From an uncultured Lentisphaeraceae bacterium (lineage in GTDB: Bacteria > Verrucomicrobiota > Kiritimatiellia > RFP12 > DVOR01), in contig CALBHX010000096.1 of NCBI GenBank assembly GCA_937892925.1, positions 1-18,786 of the forward strand: a stretch of DNA of 18,786 bases, read 5' to 3'. Position 1 is the stretch's first letter; every line of letters starts with the position of its first letter. A model generated the notes under the pieces. The model was not told the origin of the DNA and did no database searches. It worked only from the letters and a program-made list of their open reading frames with translations. Positions 1 through 9,253 of the stretch are shown here, in pieces. The position numbers and the translations under genes were made by a program.

Positions 1-47
1 CGTAACAAGGTAACCGTTGGGGAACCAGCGGTTGGATCACCTCCTTT
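1..47 (+). rRNA. 16S rRNA, 3' end only
   Basis: The window opens inside the last bases of 16S rRNA. The helix 45 hairpin with its conserved GGAA-containing loop (about 12-32) and the anti-Shine-Dalgarno tail GGATCACCTCCTT are present. The helix 45 stem carries a T/A pair in the opposite orientation to the E. coli one, a compensatory change that keeps pairing. The exact 3' end is estimated by comparison with E. coli. The CCTCC core predicts GGAGG-type ribosome binding sites, which are seen before several genes here (for example 8311-8315 on the minus strand). The rest of the gene lies upstream of the window. Confidence 0.96.
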
Positions 48-124
48 CTAAGGAGCCGCCCTCCAGTGATGGAGAGGCAAGGTGACTTGGCGCAGGTTTT
101 TCCTGTCACACCCCTTTCGGACCA

Positions 125-153
125 AGCGTCCAGGACGCTGGGGCTTTGCCCCA
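125..153 (+). other. Paired hairpins in the 16S-tRNA spacer
   Basis: Two adjacent perfect stem-loops lie just before tRNA-Ile: AGCGTC/GACGCT (125-130 with 134-139) and TGGGGC/GCCCCA (139-144 with 148-153). They are short and in the transcribed spacer, so a role in rRNA precursor folding or processing is likely. They are not followed by a T-run, so they are not terminators. The role is inferred from position only. Confidence 0.45.
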
Positions 154-157
154 ACGC

Positions 158-234
158 GGGCGTGTAGCTCAGTTGGTTAGAGCGCGTCCCTGATAAGGAC
201 GAGGTCCCTGGTTCGATTCCAGGCACGCCCACCA
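158..234 (+). tRNA. tRNA-Ile (anticodon GAU)
   Basis: A full cloverleaf of 77 bases with encoded CCA. The acceptor stem is GGGCGTG with CACGCCC, the D stem GCTC/GAGC, and the anticodon stem CGTCC/GGACG (185-189 with 197-201) around the loop CTGATAA. The anticodon GAT is at 192-194. The T stem is CCTGG/CCAGG around TTCGATT. tRNA-Ile(GAU) is a classical spacer tRNA of bacterial rRNA operons. The usual partner tRNA-Ala(UGC) is absent: only about 90 bases separate this tRNA from 23S. Confidence 0.98.
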
Positions 235-253
235 ATGTGCTTGAGCGGATTTA

Positions 254-268
254 TGATCTTTGACAATT
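254..268 (+). promoter_or_regulatory. boxA-like antitermination element in the rRNA spacer
   Basis: The sequence TGATCTTTGACAATT resembles the boxA element (core CTTTGACAA or CTTTAACAA) that recruits NusB/NusE and protects rRNA transcripts from Rho. It sits in the expected place, between tRNA-Ile and 23S. The call rests on sequence similarity and position. Confidence 0.5.
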
Positions 269-308
269 GAATGTTTCTGGGAAGATGCAACGTAAACCGA
301 GCGGGACG

Positions 309-323
309 ATTGTCCGGAAGGAC

Positions 324-326
<3 letters not shown>
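309..326 (+). other. Tetraloop hairpin at the 23S 5' boundary
   Basis: ATTGTCC and GGACAGT form a 7-bp stem (one G-T pair) closed by a GGAA tetraloop. It abuts the estimated 5' end of 23S rRNA and may belong to the processing stalk or compete with the 23S 5'/3' helix. The role is inferred. Confidence 0.35.
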
Positions 327-3240
<2,914 letters not shown>

Positions 3241-3254
3241 CAATAAGAAGCACA

Positions 3255-3272
3255 GCACCGCTCAGTCGGTGC
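3255..3272 (+). other. Hairpin in the 23S-5S spacer
   Basis: GCACCG (3255-3260) pairs perfectly with CGGTGC (3267-3272) around a 6-base loop. There is no T-run after it, so it is probably a processing or folding element of the precursor rather than a terminator. Confidence 0.4.
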
Positions 3273-3297
3273 ATCCAACCAGAAACTTCAGTTGTTT

Positions 3298-3414
3298 TCC
3301 CGGTGGCCATAGAGAGGACGAAACACCCGTTCCCATCCCGAACACGGAAGTGAAGGGCCTCATCGGCGAGGGTACTGCGGGGTTCGCCCGTGGGAGAGTA
3401 GCACGTTGCCGGGA
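3298..3414 (+). rRNA. 5S rRNA
   Basis: About 117 bases with the 5S helix I pairing TCCCGG (3298-3303) with CCGGGA (3409-3414). Conserved internal blocks are present: CCCGTTCCCATCCCGAACAC (3328-3347) and GGAAGTGAAG (about 3348-3357), followed by the late GGGAGAGTAGCAC segment. It follows 23S by roughly 57 bases and precedes a strong terminator, so it ends the rRNA operon. No tRNA gene follows it. Confidence 0.95.
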
Positions 3415-3418
3415 CTTC

Positions 3419-3460
3419 AGCCCCTGATTGCACGCCGCAGTCAGGGGCTTTTTCTTTTCT
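3419..3460 (+). terminator. Intrinsic terminator of the rRNA operon
   Basis: AGCCCCTGA (3419-3427) pairs perfectly with TCAGGGGCT (3441-3449), and the stem runs straight into a T-rich tail, TTTTTCTTTTCT. It begins four bases after 5S. This is a textbook Rho-independent terminator. Confidence 0.93.
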
Positions 3461-3979
3461 TCCCCCCAGGATGCACCCCACCCGCCCTTGAGGCGAACCC
3501 AAAAGCTTCACGATCCGTCCGAGCCCATGTCTCTATTGCATGGGCAGAAGAATCGGGCCTGCTCCCGCCGCTCAGCACAGGCTCCCACGCGAGCCGCACC
3601 GCGCCGATGAAAAGATATAAGCACCCCTCAGCACCGCACGCATCCACACCGCACCCGCTTATGACGCAGACGTGGAATCCAACGCAAACCCGGCAAACGG
3701 GCGCACACCCCGCTCCAGGACTTAAACCGAAATCCAAAAATCACGGCTGCACTTCCACCCGCTCCAAGTACAAGACCTCCCGAGGCTTAGGTGAAAATCG
3801 GGACACTCCTTCTAAGAAAGGGAGAAACACAACGAAATCCAACGGATTGAATATGTGTTATGTGTTTCTTCGTGATGTTTATACGAGCATCATTGTTTAT
3901 GTATGTATCATTTGTGTGATGATAAGTTTTACGTAGGAACATGTTGTTTTTTTGATAGAAAGATTTGACAATCGATAAT

Positions 3980-4008
3980 TTGGTAGGTGTTGTTTGGTTT
4001 GATAGAAT
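3980..4008 (+). promoter_or_regulatory. Candidate distal promoter for metY
   Basis: TTGGTA (3980-3985), a 17-base spacer and TAGAAT (4003-4008) resemble a housekeeping sigma-70 promoter, in AT-rich sequence about 145 bases before metY. A better -35 hexamer, TTGACA at 3965-3970, is too far from this -10. Prediction by eye only. Confidence 0.35.
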
Positions 4009-4063
4009 ATGTTTAACCGTTATTTTTTATAGGTAATCTTCAGGTGTTTTGTTACATTTTTCT

Positions 4064-4091
4064 TTGATGGGGTGTGGCGTTGTGTTAGAAT
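4064..4091 (+). promoter_or_regulatory. Candidate proximal promoter for metY
   Basis: TTGATG (4064-4069), a 16-base spacer and TAGAAT (4086-4091) lie about 60 bases before the metY start codon. The hexamers are identical to those of a promoter-like site at 8870-8898, which modestly supports the idea that this is a used promoter type in the genome. Prediction by eye. Confidence 0.45.
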
Positions 4092-4152
4092 AAAACGTGC
4101 CTGCTTGTGATTGTAATGTGGACGCTTTTGATGGCAGGATTGGAGCAGAATT

Positions 4153-5421
4153 ATGAAGTTTGAAACAAAATGTGTACAGGCAGGCTGGGAACCTAAGAAT
4201 GGTGAACCTCGGGTTTTGCCGATTTGCCAGAGCACAACGTTTAAGTTTGATTCCTCGCAACATGTGGCGGATTTATTTGATTTGAAGGTTGGGGGACATT
4301 TTTATACTCGACTGAGTAATCCAACATTGGATGCAGTTGAACAGCGTATCGCGGCGTTGGAGGGTGGCGTTGGCGCGATGCTAACGAGTGCTGGACAGGC
4401 GGCCAGTATGATGGCGATTCTTAATGTTGCGCATAGTGGGGATCACATCATATCCTCTTCGGCTATTTATGGTGGAACGGTCAATCTTTTTGGAGTGACG
4501 TTGGAGAAGCTTGGGGTTTCATTTACCTGGCTTTCTCCGGACGCAACAAATGCAGAGATTGAGGCGGCGATTCGCCCAAACACAAAGGCGATTTTTGGAG
4601 AGACGTTGGCTAATCCTGCGCTTGCAGTGTTGGATTTGGAGCGTTGGGCGGCGGTTGCTCATCGGAACGGGTTGCCGCTGATTGTGGACAATACGTTCCC
4701 AACGCCTTACCTGTGCCGTCCGTTTGAGCACGGGGTGGATATTGTTGTTCATGCGACTACAAAGTATTTGGATGGTCATGCGATGAGTTTGGGAGGGGTG
4801 ATTGTAGACAGCGGGAATTTTGATTGGGCGGCGTCTGGTCGGTTCCCGGAATTTACTCAGCCAGATCCATCATATCATGGGCTTGTGTATGTGGAGACTT
4901 TTGGAAGGGCTGCTTATATTGTTAAGGCGCGTGCACAACTGATGCGTGATTTGGGGGCACAGGCTGCGCCAATGAATGCCTTTTTACTTGGGATTGGGAT
5001 TGAGACGCTTCCTTTGCGAATGGAGCGGCATTGTTCTAATGCGCAAACGATTGCGGAGTGGCTGGCCAATCACCCGAAGGTTGAGTGGGTGCGGTATCCT
5101 GGGCTGAAGGGCGATAAATATCACGCTTTGGCACGGAAGTATTTGCCAAGAGGGGCATCTGGGGTGATTTCTTTTGGTGTAAAGGGAACGCGTGACGATG
5201 CCATGAAGCTGATGGATCATCTCAAGTTGATTAAGATTGTGGTGCACGTGGCGGATGCTCGCACGTGCGTGCTTCATCCGGCGAGTATGACACATCGTCA
5301 GTTAACGGATGAACAGTTGATAAAGGCAGGGATTTCTCCTACGATGGTTCGCCTTTCTGTTGGGATTGAACATGTGGATGACCTGTTGGCAGATTTGGAG
5401 CAGGCGTTTGCGGTGATCTGA
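4153..5421 (+). CDS. metY: O-acetylhomoserine sulfhydrylase (aminocarboxypropyltransferase)
   Basis: A 422-residue cytosolic enzyme of the Cys/Met-metabolism PLP family. It is predicted to make homocysteine from O-acetylhomoserine and sulfide, the direct sulfhydrylation branch of methionine synthesis. Visible features: YTR (51-53), the PLP-phosphate binding motif of the family; VDNTF (178-182), whose Asp contacts the pyridine nitrogen; ATTKYLDGHA (201-210) with the Schiff-base lysine K204; VLHPASMTHRQL (373-384); and R400 in MVRLSVG for the substrate carboxylate. The VLHPAS and THRQL signature and the length favour the sulfhydrylase over cystathionine gamma-synthase. GGAG (4142-4145) lies 7 bases before the ATG. 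The next gene starts 38 bases downstream with no terminator, so this is likely the first gene of an operon. Cystathionine gamma-lyase or homocysteine desulfhydrase activity is a less likely alternative. Confidence 0.92.
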   Translation: MKFETKCVQAGWEPKNGEPRVLPICQSTTFKFDSSQHVADLFDLKVGGHFYTRLSNPTLDAVEQRIAALEGGVGAMLTSAGQAASMMAILNVAHSGDHIISSSAIYGGTVNLFGVTLEKLGVSFTWLSPDATNAEIEAAIRPNTKAIFGETLANPALAVLDLERWAAVAHRNGLPLIVDNTFPTPYLCRPFEHGVDIVVHATTKYLDGHAMSLGGVIVDSGNFDWAASGRFPEFTQPDPSYHGLVYVETFGRAAYIVKARAQLMRDLGAQAAPMNAFLLGIGIETLPLRMERHCSNAQTIAEWLANHPKVEWVRYPGLKGDKYHALARKYLPRGASGVISFGVKGTRDDAMKLMDHLKLIKIVVHVADARTCVLHPASMTHRQLTDEQLIKAGISPTMVRLSVGIEHVDDLLADLEQAFAVI

Positions 5422-5459
5422 CGTCTGGCTGATGAGTTTTCATGGTTAGGTAATACGGT

Positions 5460-6170
5460 ATGCGAAATGTTTGGTTTGTTTTGTTTAACGGGGGCATTGT
5501 TTGGACAATGACTTTCGTTATGGGGTGTACGGGGCCAACGTTGCGTGCGTTAAGTCCGGATGAGGCGAAAGTGGATGTGTATCCATCCGGAGAGGTGCGT
5601 GTATATGGAAAGCCGATAAAAATGGGGGAATTGAGTTCGCTTATCCGCCGATCTTCAACACGTCCACAGGATCCGATTTTCGTCCGGCTGCATGGGTTGG
5701 CAGATGCACCTGAGATGGTGGAGCTTCGTCAGTATGTGACGGATCAGATGATGCGTGCAGAACATTATAAGTTCAGCTTTTTTTCTACGCCTCACGCCAC
5801 AGTTACGACGCTGGATCCGGTTACAGGGAAGGCAAGTACTCTTGTGTCGGAGCAGCCACTGGAAGTTTTAACGGGTGATGCATCTTTACGGGATATTGAA
5901 CGTTTGAAAGCCGAACAGGAGGCATACGAGGAGGGGCATTACGTTTCTCCTGCTGTTGGGAGGCGTCCAGTTGCCGTAGGTACGCCTCCAGAAGCCCTGT
6001 GTGTTCAGGCGAGGGTGGGTGCAGAATCACGACAAACGTCAGTGGTGCGCACAAACCCAGCGGCGGAGTCTCGTGAGGCTTCGGCGGAAGTTTCAGATGA
6101 AGATGAGTTACGGGAAGCCTGGAGGCGACAGCAGCGGACAGCTGCCAAGCCGAGTCGATCCGGCCGATAG
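5460..6170 (+). CDS. Lipoprotein with an ExbD/TolR-like periplasmic segment
   Basis: A 236-residue protein I do not recognise as a named family. The N-terminus (MRN, then a hydrophobic run and VMGC at 20-23) looks like a lipoprotein signal peptide with C23 as the lipidated residue. Residues about 38-106 read like the ExbD/TolR periplasmic fold: a strand pair with a short turn (VDVYPSGEVRVYGKPIKMGEL), a helix, a strand (IFVRLHGLA) and a second helix (MVELRQYVTDQMMRA). The C-terminal third (about 140-236) is charged and probably disordered. ExbD/TolR proteins are normally anchored by an N-terminal transmembrane helix with a conserved Asp; here that anchor would be a lipid. The gene lies 38 bases after metY and 33 before murE, so all three may share a transcript. 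The ribosome binding site is weak. Function unknown; the ExbD similarity is by eye. Confidence 0.62.
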   Translation: MRNVWFVLFNGGIVWTMTFVMGCTGPTLRALSPDEAKVDVYPSGEVRVYGKPIKMGELSSLIRRSSTRPQDPIFVRLHGLADAPEMVELRQYVTDQMMRAEHYKFSFFSTPHATVTTLDPVTGKASTLVSEQPLEVLTGDASLRDIERLKAEQEAYEEGHYVSPAVGRRPVAVGTPPEALCVQARVGAESRQTSVVRTNPAAESREASAEVSDEDELREAWRRQQRTAAKPSRSGR

Positions 6171-6203
6171 GGGTTACATTTTATTAGGAGAAGGGGGTGC
6201 GTT

Positions 6204-7583
6204 ATGATTAAACAGACGTTTTCAGACGTGGTGTGTGATTCGCGCCAGGTCTCGCCTGGCGCGCTTTTTGTTGCCATTCCAGGGACGTATGAGGATGGAA
6301 GCCGCTATGTTGCTGATGCGCGAGCTCGAGGTGCTGCGGCTGTGTGGGGGGCGTGTGAGGGGTGTGATCGATGGGTGGAACATCCGCGTGAGGCTTTTGC
6401 GGAGGCGTGTGCTGAACATTTTGGACGCCCTTCGGAACAGTTATTGCTTTGTGGAATTACAGGGACGAACGGAAAGACGACGACTGCGCGGCTGCTGCGT
6501 GATATGTTGGCGCAAGGGGGGCTACTTCCAGGGTTACTGACAACGGTTGCGGTTCAGTGGCCGGGATATGAGGCGGCGGCGGAGCGTACTACGCCAGATG
6601 CGCGGACGTTGCAGGCGGCGTTGTCGTCTATGGTTCAGTCAAGGTGTCGAGCGGCGGTGATGGAGGTTTCTAGCCATGCGATTGATCAGTCGCGTGTGGG
6701 GGCATGTCGATTTTCCGCGACTGTTTTTACGAATCTGACGCAGGATCATTTGGACTATCATCACACAATGGAGGCTTATTTTTCTGTGAAAGCGCGGCTT
6801 TTTTTAGAACATCCAGAAGCCGCTGCGGTGATTAATGTGGATGATCTCTATGGGCAGCGCCTTTTGTCTTTATTACAGGCAAAGGGACGAAAGAATCTTT
6901 TCCCGTATGCGCCTTCTTCACTTCGAGCCACTTTTTCAGTAGGGGGAATATGTGCTGAGATGACATTGGGTGGCAGGCATTTGGCTTTTAGTTCATCGCT
7001 ATGTGGGCGGTATAATTTAGCGAATCTTCAGGCGGCGGCTACGGCGGCTTTTGCGCTTGGGGTGTCAGTGGATGCAATCGCTGCGGCGATTACTGGGGTG
7101 AAACCATGTTGGGGAAGGTTGGAAGCGGTGGCGCCGGGAATATTTGTAGATTATGCCCACACAGATGATGCCTTGCGGAATGTCCTCTCTACGGTGCGGG
7201 AGTTTACACAGGGGCGTGTGATTTGTGTGTTTGGCTGTGGGGGTGATCGGGATCGAACTAAGCGACCTAATATGGCCAGGGCGGTGGATGCCTTGGCGGA
7301 TGTGGCGGTTGTAACATCGGATAACCCACGATCTGAAGAGCCGGAAGCGATTATTCGGGATATGTTACCTGGATTTTCTCGTTTGAAACCTCAGGTGGTT
7401 GTGGAACGGCGGGCAGCGATTGGGACGGCATTGGCTATGCAGGCTCCGGGGGACGTGGTGCTGATTGCGGGGAAGGGACATGAGACCTATCAGGAAATAA
7501 AGGGGCACCGGTATCCGTTTTCAGATGCCGGCGTGGTGCACGAGTGGCTGAATGCCGCGCACAGCGCGGGTGAGAATCACTGA
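6204..7583 (+). CDS. murE: UDP-MurNAc-tripeptide synthetase (meso-DAP adding)
   Basis: A 459-residue cytosolic Mur ligase that adds the third stem-peptide residue to UDP-MurNAc-L-Ala-D-Glu using ATP. Domain order is as expected: an N-terminal UDP-binding domain (about 1-80, with DSRQVSPGALFVAIPG), a central ATPase domain with P-loop GTNGKTTT (87-94), TTPDA (129-133), SSHAIDQ (156-162) and the likely carbamylated lysine K196, and a C-terminal domain from about 305 (WGRLEAV, DYAHTDDAL). DNPRSEEP (373-380) holds the DNPR motif typical of enzymes using meso-diaminopimelate. It is somewhat shorter than many MurE proteins, with all key motifs present. The ATG has AGGAG (6186-6190) and a closer GGGGG upstream. 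It is outside a murF-mraY-murD cluster, and the converging lipase gene overlaps its last 7 bases. Confidence 0.95.
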   Translation: MIKQTFSDVVCDSRQVSPGALFVAIPGTYEDGSRYVADARARGAAAVWGACEGCDRWVEHPREAFAEACAEHFGRPSEQLLLCGITGTNGKTTTARLLRDMLAQGGLLPGLLTTVAVQWPGYEAAAERTTPDARTLQAALSSMVQSRCRAAVMEVSSHAIDQSRVGACRFSATVFTNLTQDHLDYHHTMEAYFSVKARLFLEHPEAAAVINVDDLYGQRLLSLLQAKGRKNLFPYAPSSLRATFSVGGICAEMTLGGRHLAFSSSLCGRYNLANLQAAATAAFALGVSVDAIAAAITGVKPCWGRLEAVAPGIFVDYAHTDDALRNVLSTVREFTQGRVICVFGCGGDRDRTKRPNMARAVDALADVAVVTSDNPRSEEPEAIIRDMLPGFSRLKPQVVVERRAAIGTALAMQAPGDVVLIAGKGHETYQEIKGHRYPFSDAGVVHEWLNAAHSAGENH

Positions 7584-8305
7584 TAGTCGTTGAGGAAATC
7601 GCGTGCGATGGCGGCGGCCCAGAGACGATGGCCTTCTTTATTGGGGTGAAGGCGGTCGGGTAAAAGTTTGGTATTGAGGGTGTCGCCATCGGGCATTAGA
7701 TAGTATGGCGCAATGTCACGGAAGTAAATATGCCGTTCATCGGCCAACGTAGGCAGTTCGGCGTTGATAGCATTGTTTCGCTGACGTAGAATATCTTGAC
7801 TGTTGTTGCCGCGCGGGAAGATGGCCAGGAGTGTGATCTTGGCGTCAGGGCAGGAGGTGCGCAGAACTTGAAGAATGGCGCGGATGCCGTTGAGGGTGTT
7901 CTCGGGTTGTTCACCTTTTCCGGAATTATTGGTGCCGATCATGAGCATGATGCGTTTCGGGGCGACAGTTTTCCAATCAATGCGGGCAATACGCCAGAGA
8001 ACATCTTGCGTTTGATCGCCGCTGAATCCGAGATTGAGGACATTACCGAAGTATTGTTTCTGCAAATCTGGGGCGACAGCATCCCAGTTGTGCGTGATGG
8101 AATCGCCGATGAAAACAGTGTCGTGTTGGCTTTTAGCTTCCGCCTCTTTGGCTTCTAGGCGATTTTTCCACCACTTGGTGCCCAGGCGGTTGCTTGGGAT
8201 AGTGGCACGGCTTTCTGGGATGGAGGAGGTTGGGGCGGGACCGGATACACATCCGATAAGGATTGATATGGCAAGACTTACGGTTATAACGGGGAATATT
8301 TTCAT
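7577..8305 (-). CDS. SGNH/GDSL-family hydrolase, lipoprotein
   Basis: A 242-residue predicted esterase, anchored by lipid. MKIFPVITVSLAISILIGC is a lipoprotein signal peptide with lipobox LIGC and C19 as the modified residue. The catalytic blocks are in order: IGDSIT (S69, nucleophile), LNLGFSGD (G93, oxyanion hole), GTNN (N126, oxyanion hole) and PDRLHP (D217 and H220). The overall pattern matches the platelet-activating-factor-acetylhydrolase-like subgroup, many of which are acetyl esterases acting on sugars; the substrate cannot be read from sequence. I chose the ATG at 8305 because GGAGG sits 5 bases before it and the signal peptide begins there; the frame is open further upstream to 8452 without such support. 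The gene converges with murE and overlaps its stop by 7 bases. Confidence 0.88.
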   Translation of the reverse strand: MKIFPVITVSLAISILIGCVSGPAPTSSIPESRATIPSNRLGTKWWKNRLEAKEAEAKSQHDTVFIGDSITHNWDAVAPDLQKQYFGNVLNLGFSGDQTQDVLWRIARIDWKTVAPKRIMLMIGTNNSGKGEQPENTLNGIRAILQVLRTSCPDAKITLLAIFPRGNNSQDILRQRNNAINAELPTLADERHIYFRDIAPYYLMPDGDTLNTKLLPDRLHPNKEGHRLWAAAIARDFLNDYQ

Positions 8306-8356
8306 GAAAACCTCCAGAGGTGCTTGATTCGTAACGTCAGTGGAATAAGAATAGAA

Positions 8357-8373
8357 TAAACGATTATTGTTTA
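8357..8373. promoter_or_regulatory. Inverted repeat upstream of the SGNH lipoprotein gene
   Basis: TAAAC (8357-8361) and GTTTA (8369-8373) face each other across 7 AT-rich bases, about 52-68 bases before the lipoprotein start codon on the minus strand. The position suits an operator or promoter region. The arms are short, so the repeat could be chance. Confidence 0.22.
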
Positions 8374-8622
8374 GATTTCCACTATTGAAGTTTGCTAATT
8401 CACGTATGAGCACTGGGAGCGACAAGTGGCAGGGTCTGGGTAGTAAGTTCAAGATTCGATGACGAGGCTTGGGCTATACGGGTTATAAAGTCGTTCCAAG
8501 GCTTTAAGGGTGAGTGAACGCTGATTTCATAGGGTCTTGAGGATTGGGGAAACAGGGTTGTGAGTATTGTTTGATTTTATATGAAATTGAGGAACATTGA
8601 AGGGGTGAGACAAATTGGAGAG

Positions 8623-8705
8623 ATGCCGGTGCACATGTGTCTTGTGATTCTCTTCCGGGAGTTGGCGGCATACTGAGCTTTGGGCGTTTGGTGTCGTGCG
8701 GACAC
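8623..8705 (+). other. Cluster of hairpins in the gene-poor gap
   Basis: ATGCCG (8623-8628) pairs with CGGCAT (8666-8671), enclosing a long loop. It is followed by the tight hairpin GTGTC/GACAC (8691-8695 with 8701-8705) and the short palindromic pair ATTG/CAAT near 8712-8723. This could be part of a structured RNA on either strand. No family recognised. Confidence 0.25.
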
Positions 8706-8869
8706 ATATGCATTGGCACCAATACGTTTAACGCAGTGTTTCGGAATTGCTTCTTTTTCGTATAGAAGGTTTTGAGATCTTTTTGATGTTTTGGAGAAGA
8801 CGGCAAAGACTTTCTGGGTGTGGTATTAGTTGTTGAGGTGGATGTTTGTTTTGGGTTACAGTGAGGCTT

Positions 8870-8898
8870 TTGATGTTAGGTACGGATTGAGTTAGAAT
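8870..8898 (+). promoter_or_regulatory. Promoter-like site reading into the gap before pilC's end
   Basis: TTGATG (8870-8875), 17 bases, then TAGAAT (8893-8898). The same two hexamers occur before metY with a 16-base spacer. Transcription would run rightwards through about 300 bases with only weak open frames (a 5-codon frame at 8988-9005, then 9007-9201) and would meet the end of the pilC transcript. Its product, if any, is unknown. Confidence 0.35.
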
Positions 8899-9006
8899 GG
8901 GAAGGTCTCGTGTCTTGGAACGGGAAGGATAGCCTTTGTTTCATGTGAGGGTTGTTGTGCTGCGGTGTGAAGTTCGGGGGGCAACGATGCGTCGTTTTGT
9001 CTGATA

Positions 9007-9201
9007 ATGTCAGTTGGCAGTGGTGGTGAGCCAACCTTTTATCTGTTTGTTCATTCTCTACAGCTTATTTACGGCTGTTGTTATAAAGTCCATAAGTTGT
9101 CTTACAGGTATATCGATGTTTTTTCGTTTCATCTTGTTTCGAGTGTCTTACATATGTCATGGCGGAAAATGTATGATCAAGATGAACGGGGGGAGGAGTA
9201 G
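9007..9201 (+). CDS. Possible small protein, doubtful
   Basis: A 64-codon frame beginning MSVGSGGEPT with a short hydrophobic, aromatic-rich stretch (about residues 11-25) and ending in an acidic tail. It lies about 110 bases after the promoter-like site at 8870-8898 but has no clear ribosome binding site, and an overlapping frame is also open. No similarity is recognised. I list it only because it is the best plus-strand candidate in the gap; it is more likely non-coding. Confidence 0.12.
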   Translation: MSVGSGGEPTFYLFVHSLQLIYGCCYKVHKLSYRYIDVFSFHLVSSVLHMSWRKMYDQDERGEE

Positions 9202-9211
9202 GAGTAAGGCA

Positions 9212-9253
9212 ATGCGCCCCTTTTTCCACAGGGATTGTGGAGAAGGGGCGCAT
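9212..9253 (-). terminator. Strong hairpin after pilC, probable operon terminator
   Basis: ATGCGCCCC (9212-9220) pairs perfectly with GGGGCGCAT (9245-9253). The stem continues through TTTTCCACA/TGTGGAGAA-type pairing (9222-9230 with 9236-9244, one T bulge at 9221) to a 5-base loop, giving about 18 pairs. It begins 28 bases past the pilC stop codon, where an operon end is expected. No T-run follows on either strand, so it is not a classical intrinsic terminator; it may stop RNA degradation or work with Rho. Confidence 0.55.

Larger units (their letters stand above)
3463..4152. other. Intergenic region between rrn and metY, no convincing gene
   Basis: About 690 bases. The left part (3463 to about 3790) is strongly C-rich on the plus strand. 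From about 3840 the sequence turns AT-rich and G/T-biased. Open frames exist on both strands on the left; the longest plus-strand one (3406-3936) starts inside 5S and runs through the terminator. Their predicted proteins are low-complexity (Pro, Thr, Ser, Arg) and match nothing I recognise. I see no RNA family I can name, including no SAM riboswitch signature, although the next gene belongs to methionine synthesis. The right part holds candidate promoters. Confidence 0.6.

Noticed and set aside
3441..3737. A 98-codon minus-strand frame rich in Cys and Gly
   Set aside because: It overlaps the terminator arm, has no ribosome binding site or domain, and is the complement of C-rich sequence where long frames arise by chance.
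3406..3936. A 176-codon plus-strand open frame after 5S
   Set aside because: It starts inside 5S rRNA, crosses the rRNA terminator, has a low-complexity composition and spans the C-rich to AT-rich switch; it looks like chance in stop-poor sequence.
3830..4150. Replication origin at the skew switch
   Set aside because: There are no DnaA boxes, and the C-biased block is only a few hundred bases; the upstream rRNA operon would face the origin, which is unusual.
3830..4152. A SAM-type riboswitch before metY
   Set aside because: I could not find the conserved SAM-I, SAM-II or SAH riboswitch core sequences; only short, weak hairpins are visible.
8712..8730. A sigma-54-like TTGGCAC in the gap
   Set aside because: No GC follows at the required 10-base distance (the bases there are TT), so the promoter rule is not met.
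8504..8806. A 100-codon minus-strand frame in the gap
   Set aside because: No ribosome binding site, signal or domain, and a composition (Pro, Lys, Ser, Gln) like random translation of G/T-rich sequence; it crosses the hairpins at 8623-8705.
9222..9244. Two inverted DnaA-box-like sequences (TTTTCCACA and TGTGGAGAA) suggesting an origin
   Set aside because: Each differs from the TTATCCACA consensus, they are the two arms of one hairpin, and there is no box cluster, AT-rich unwinding region or dnaA/dnaN gene nearby.
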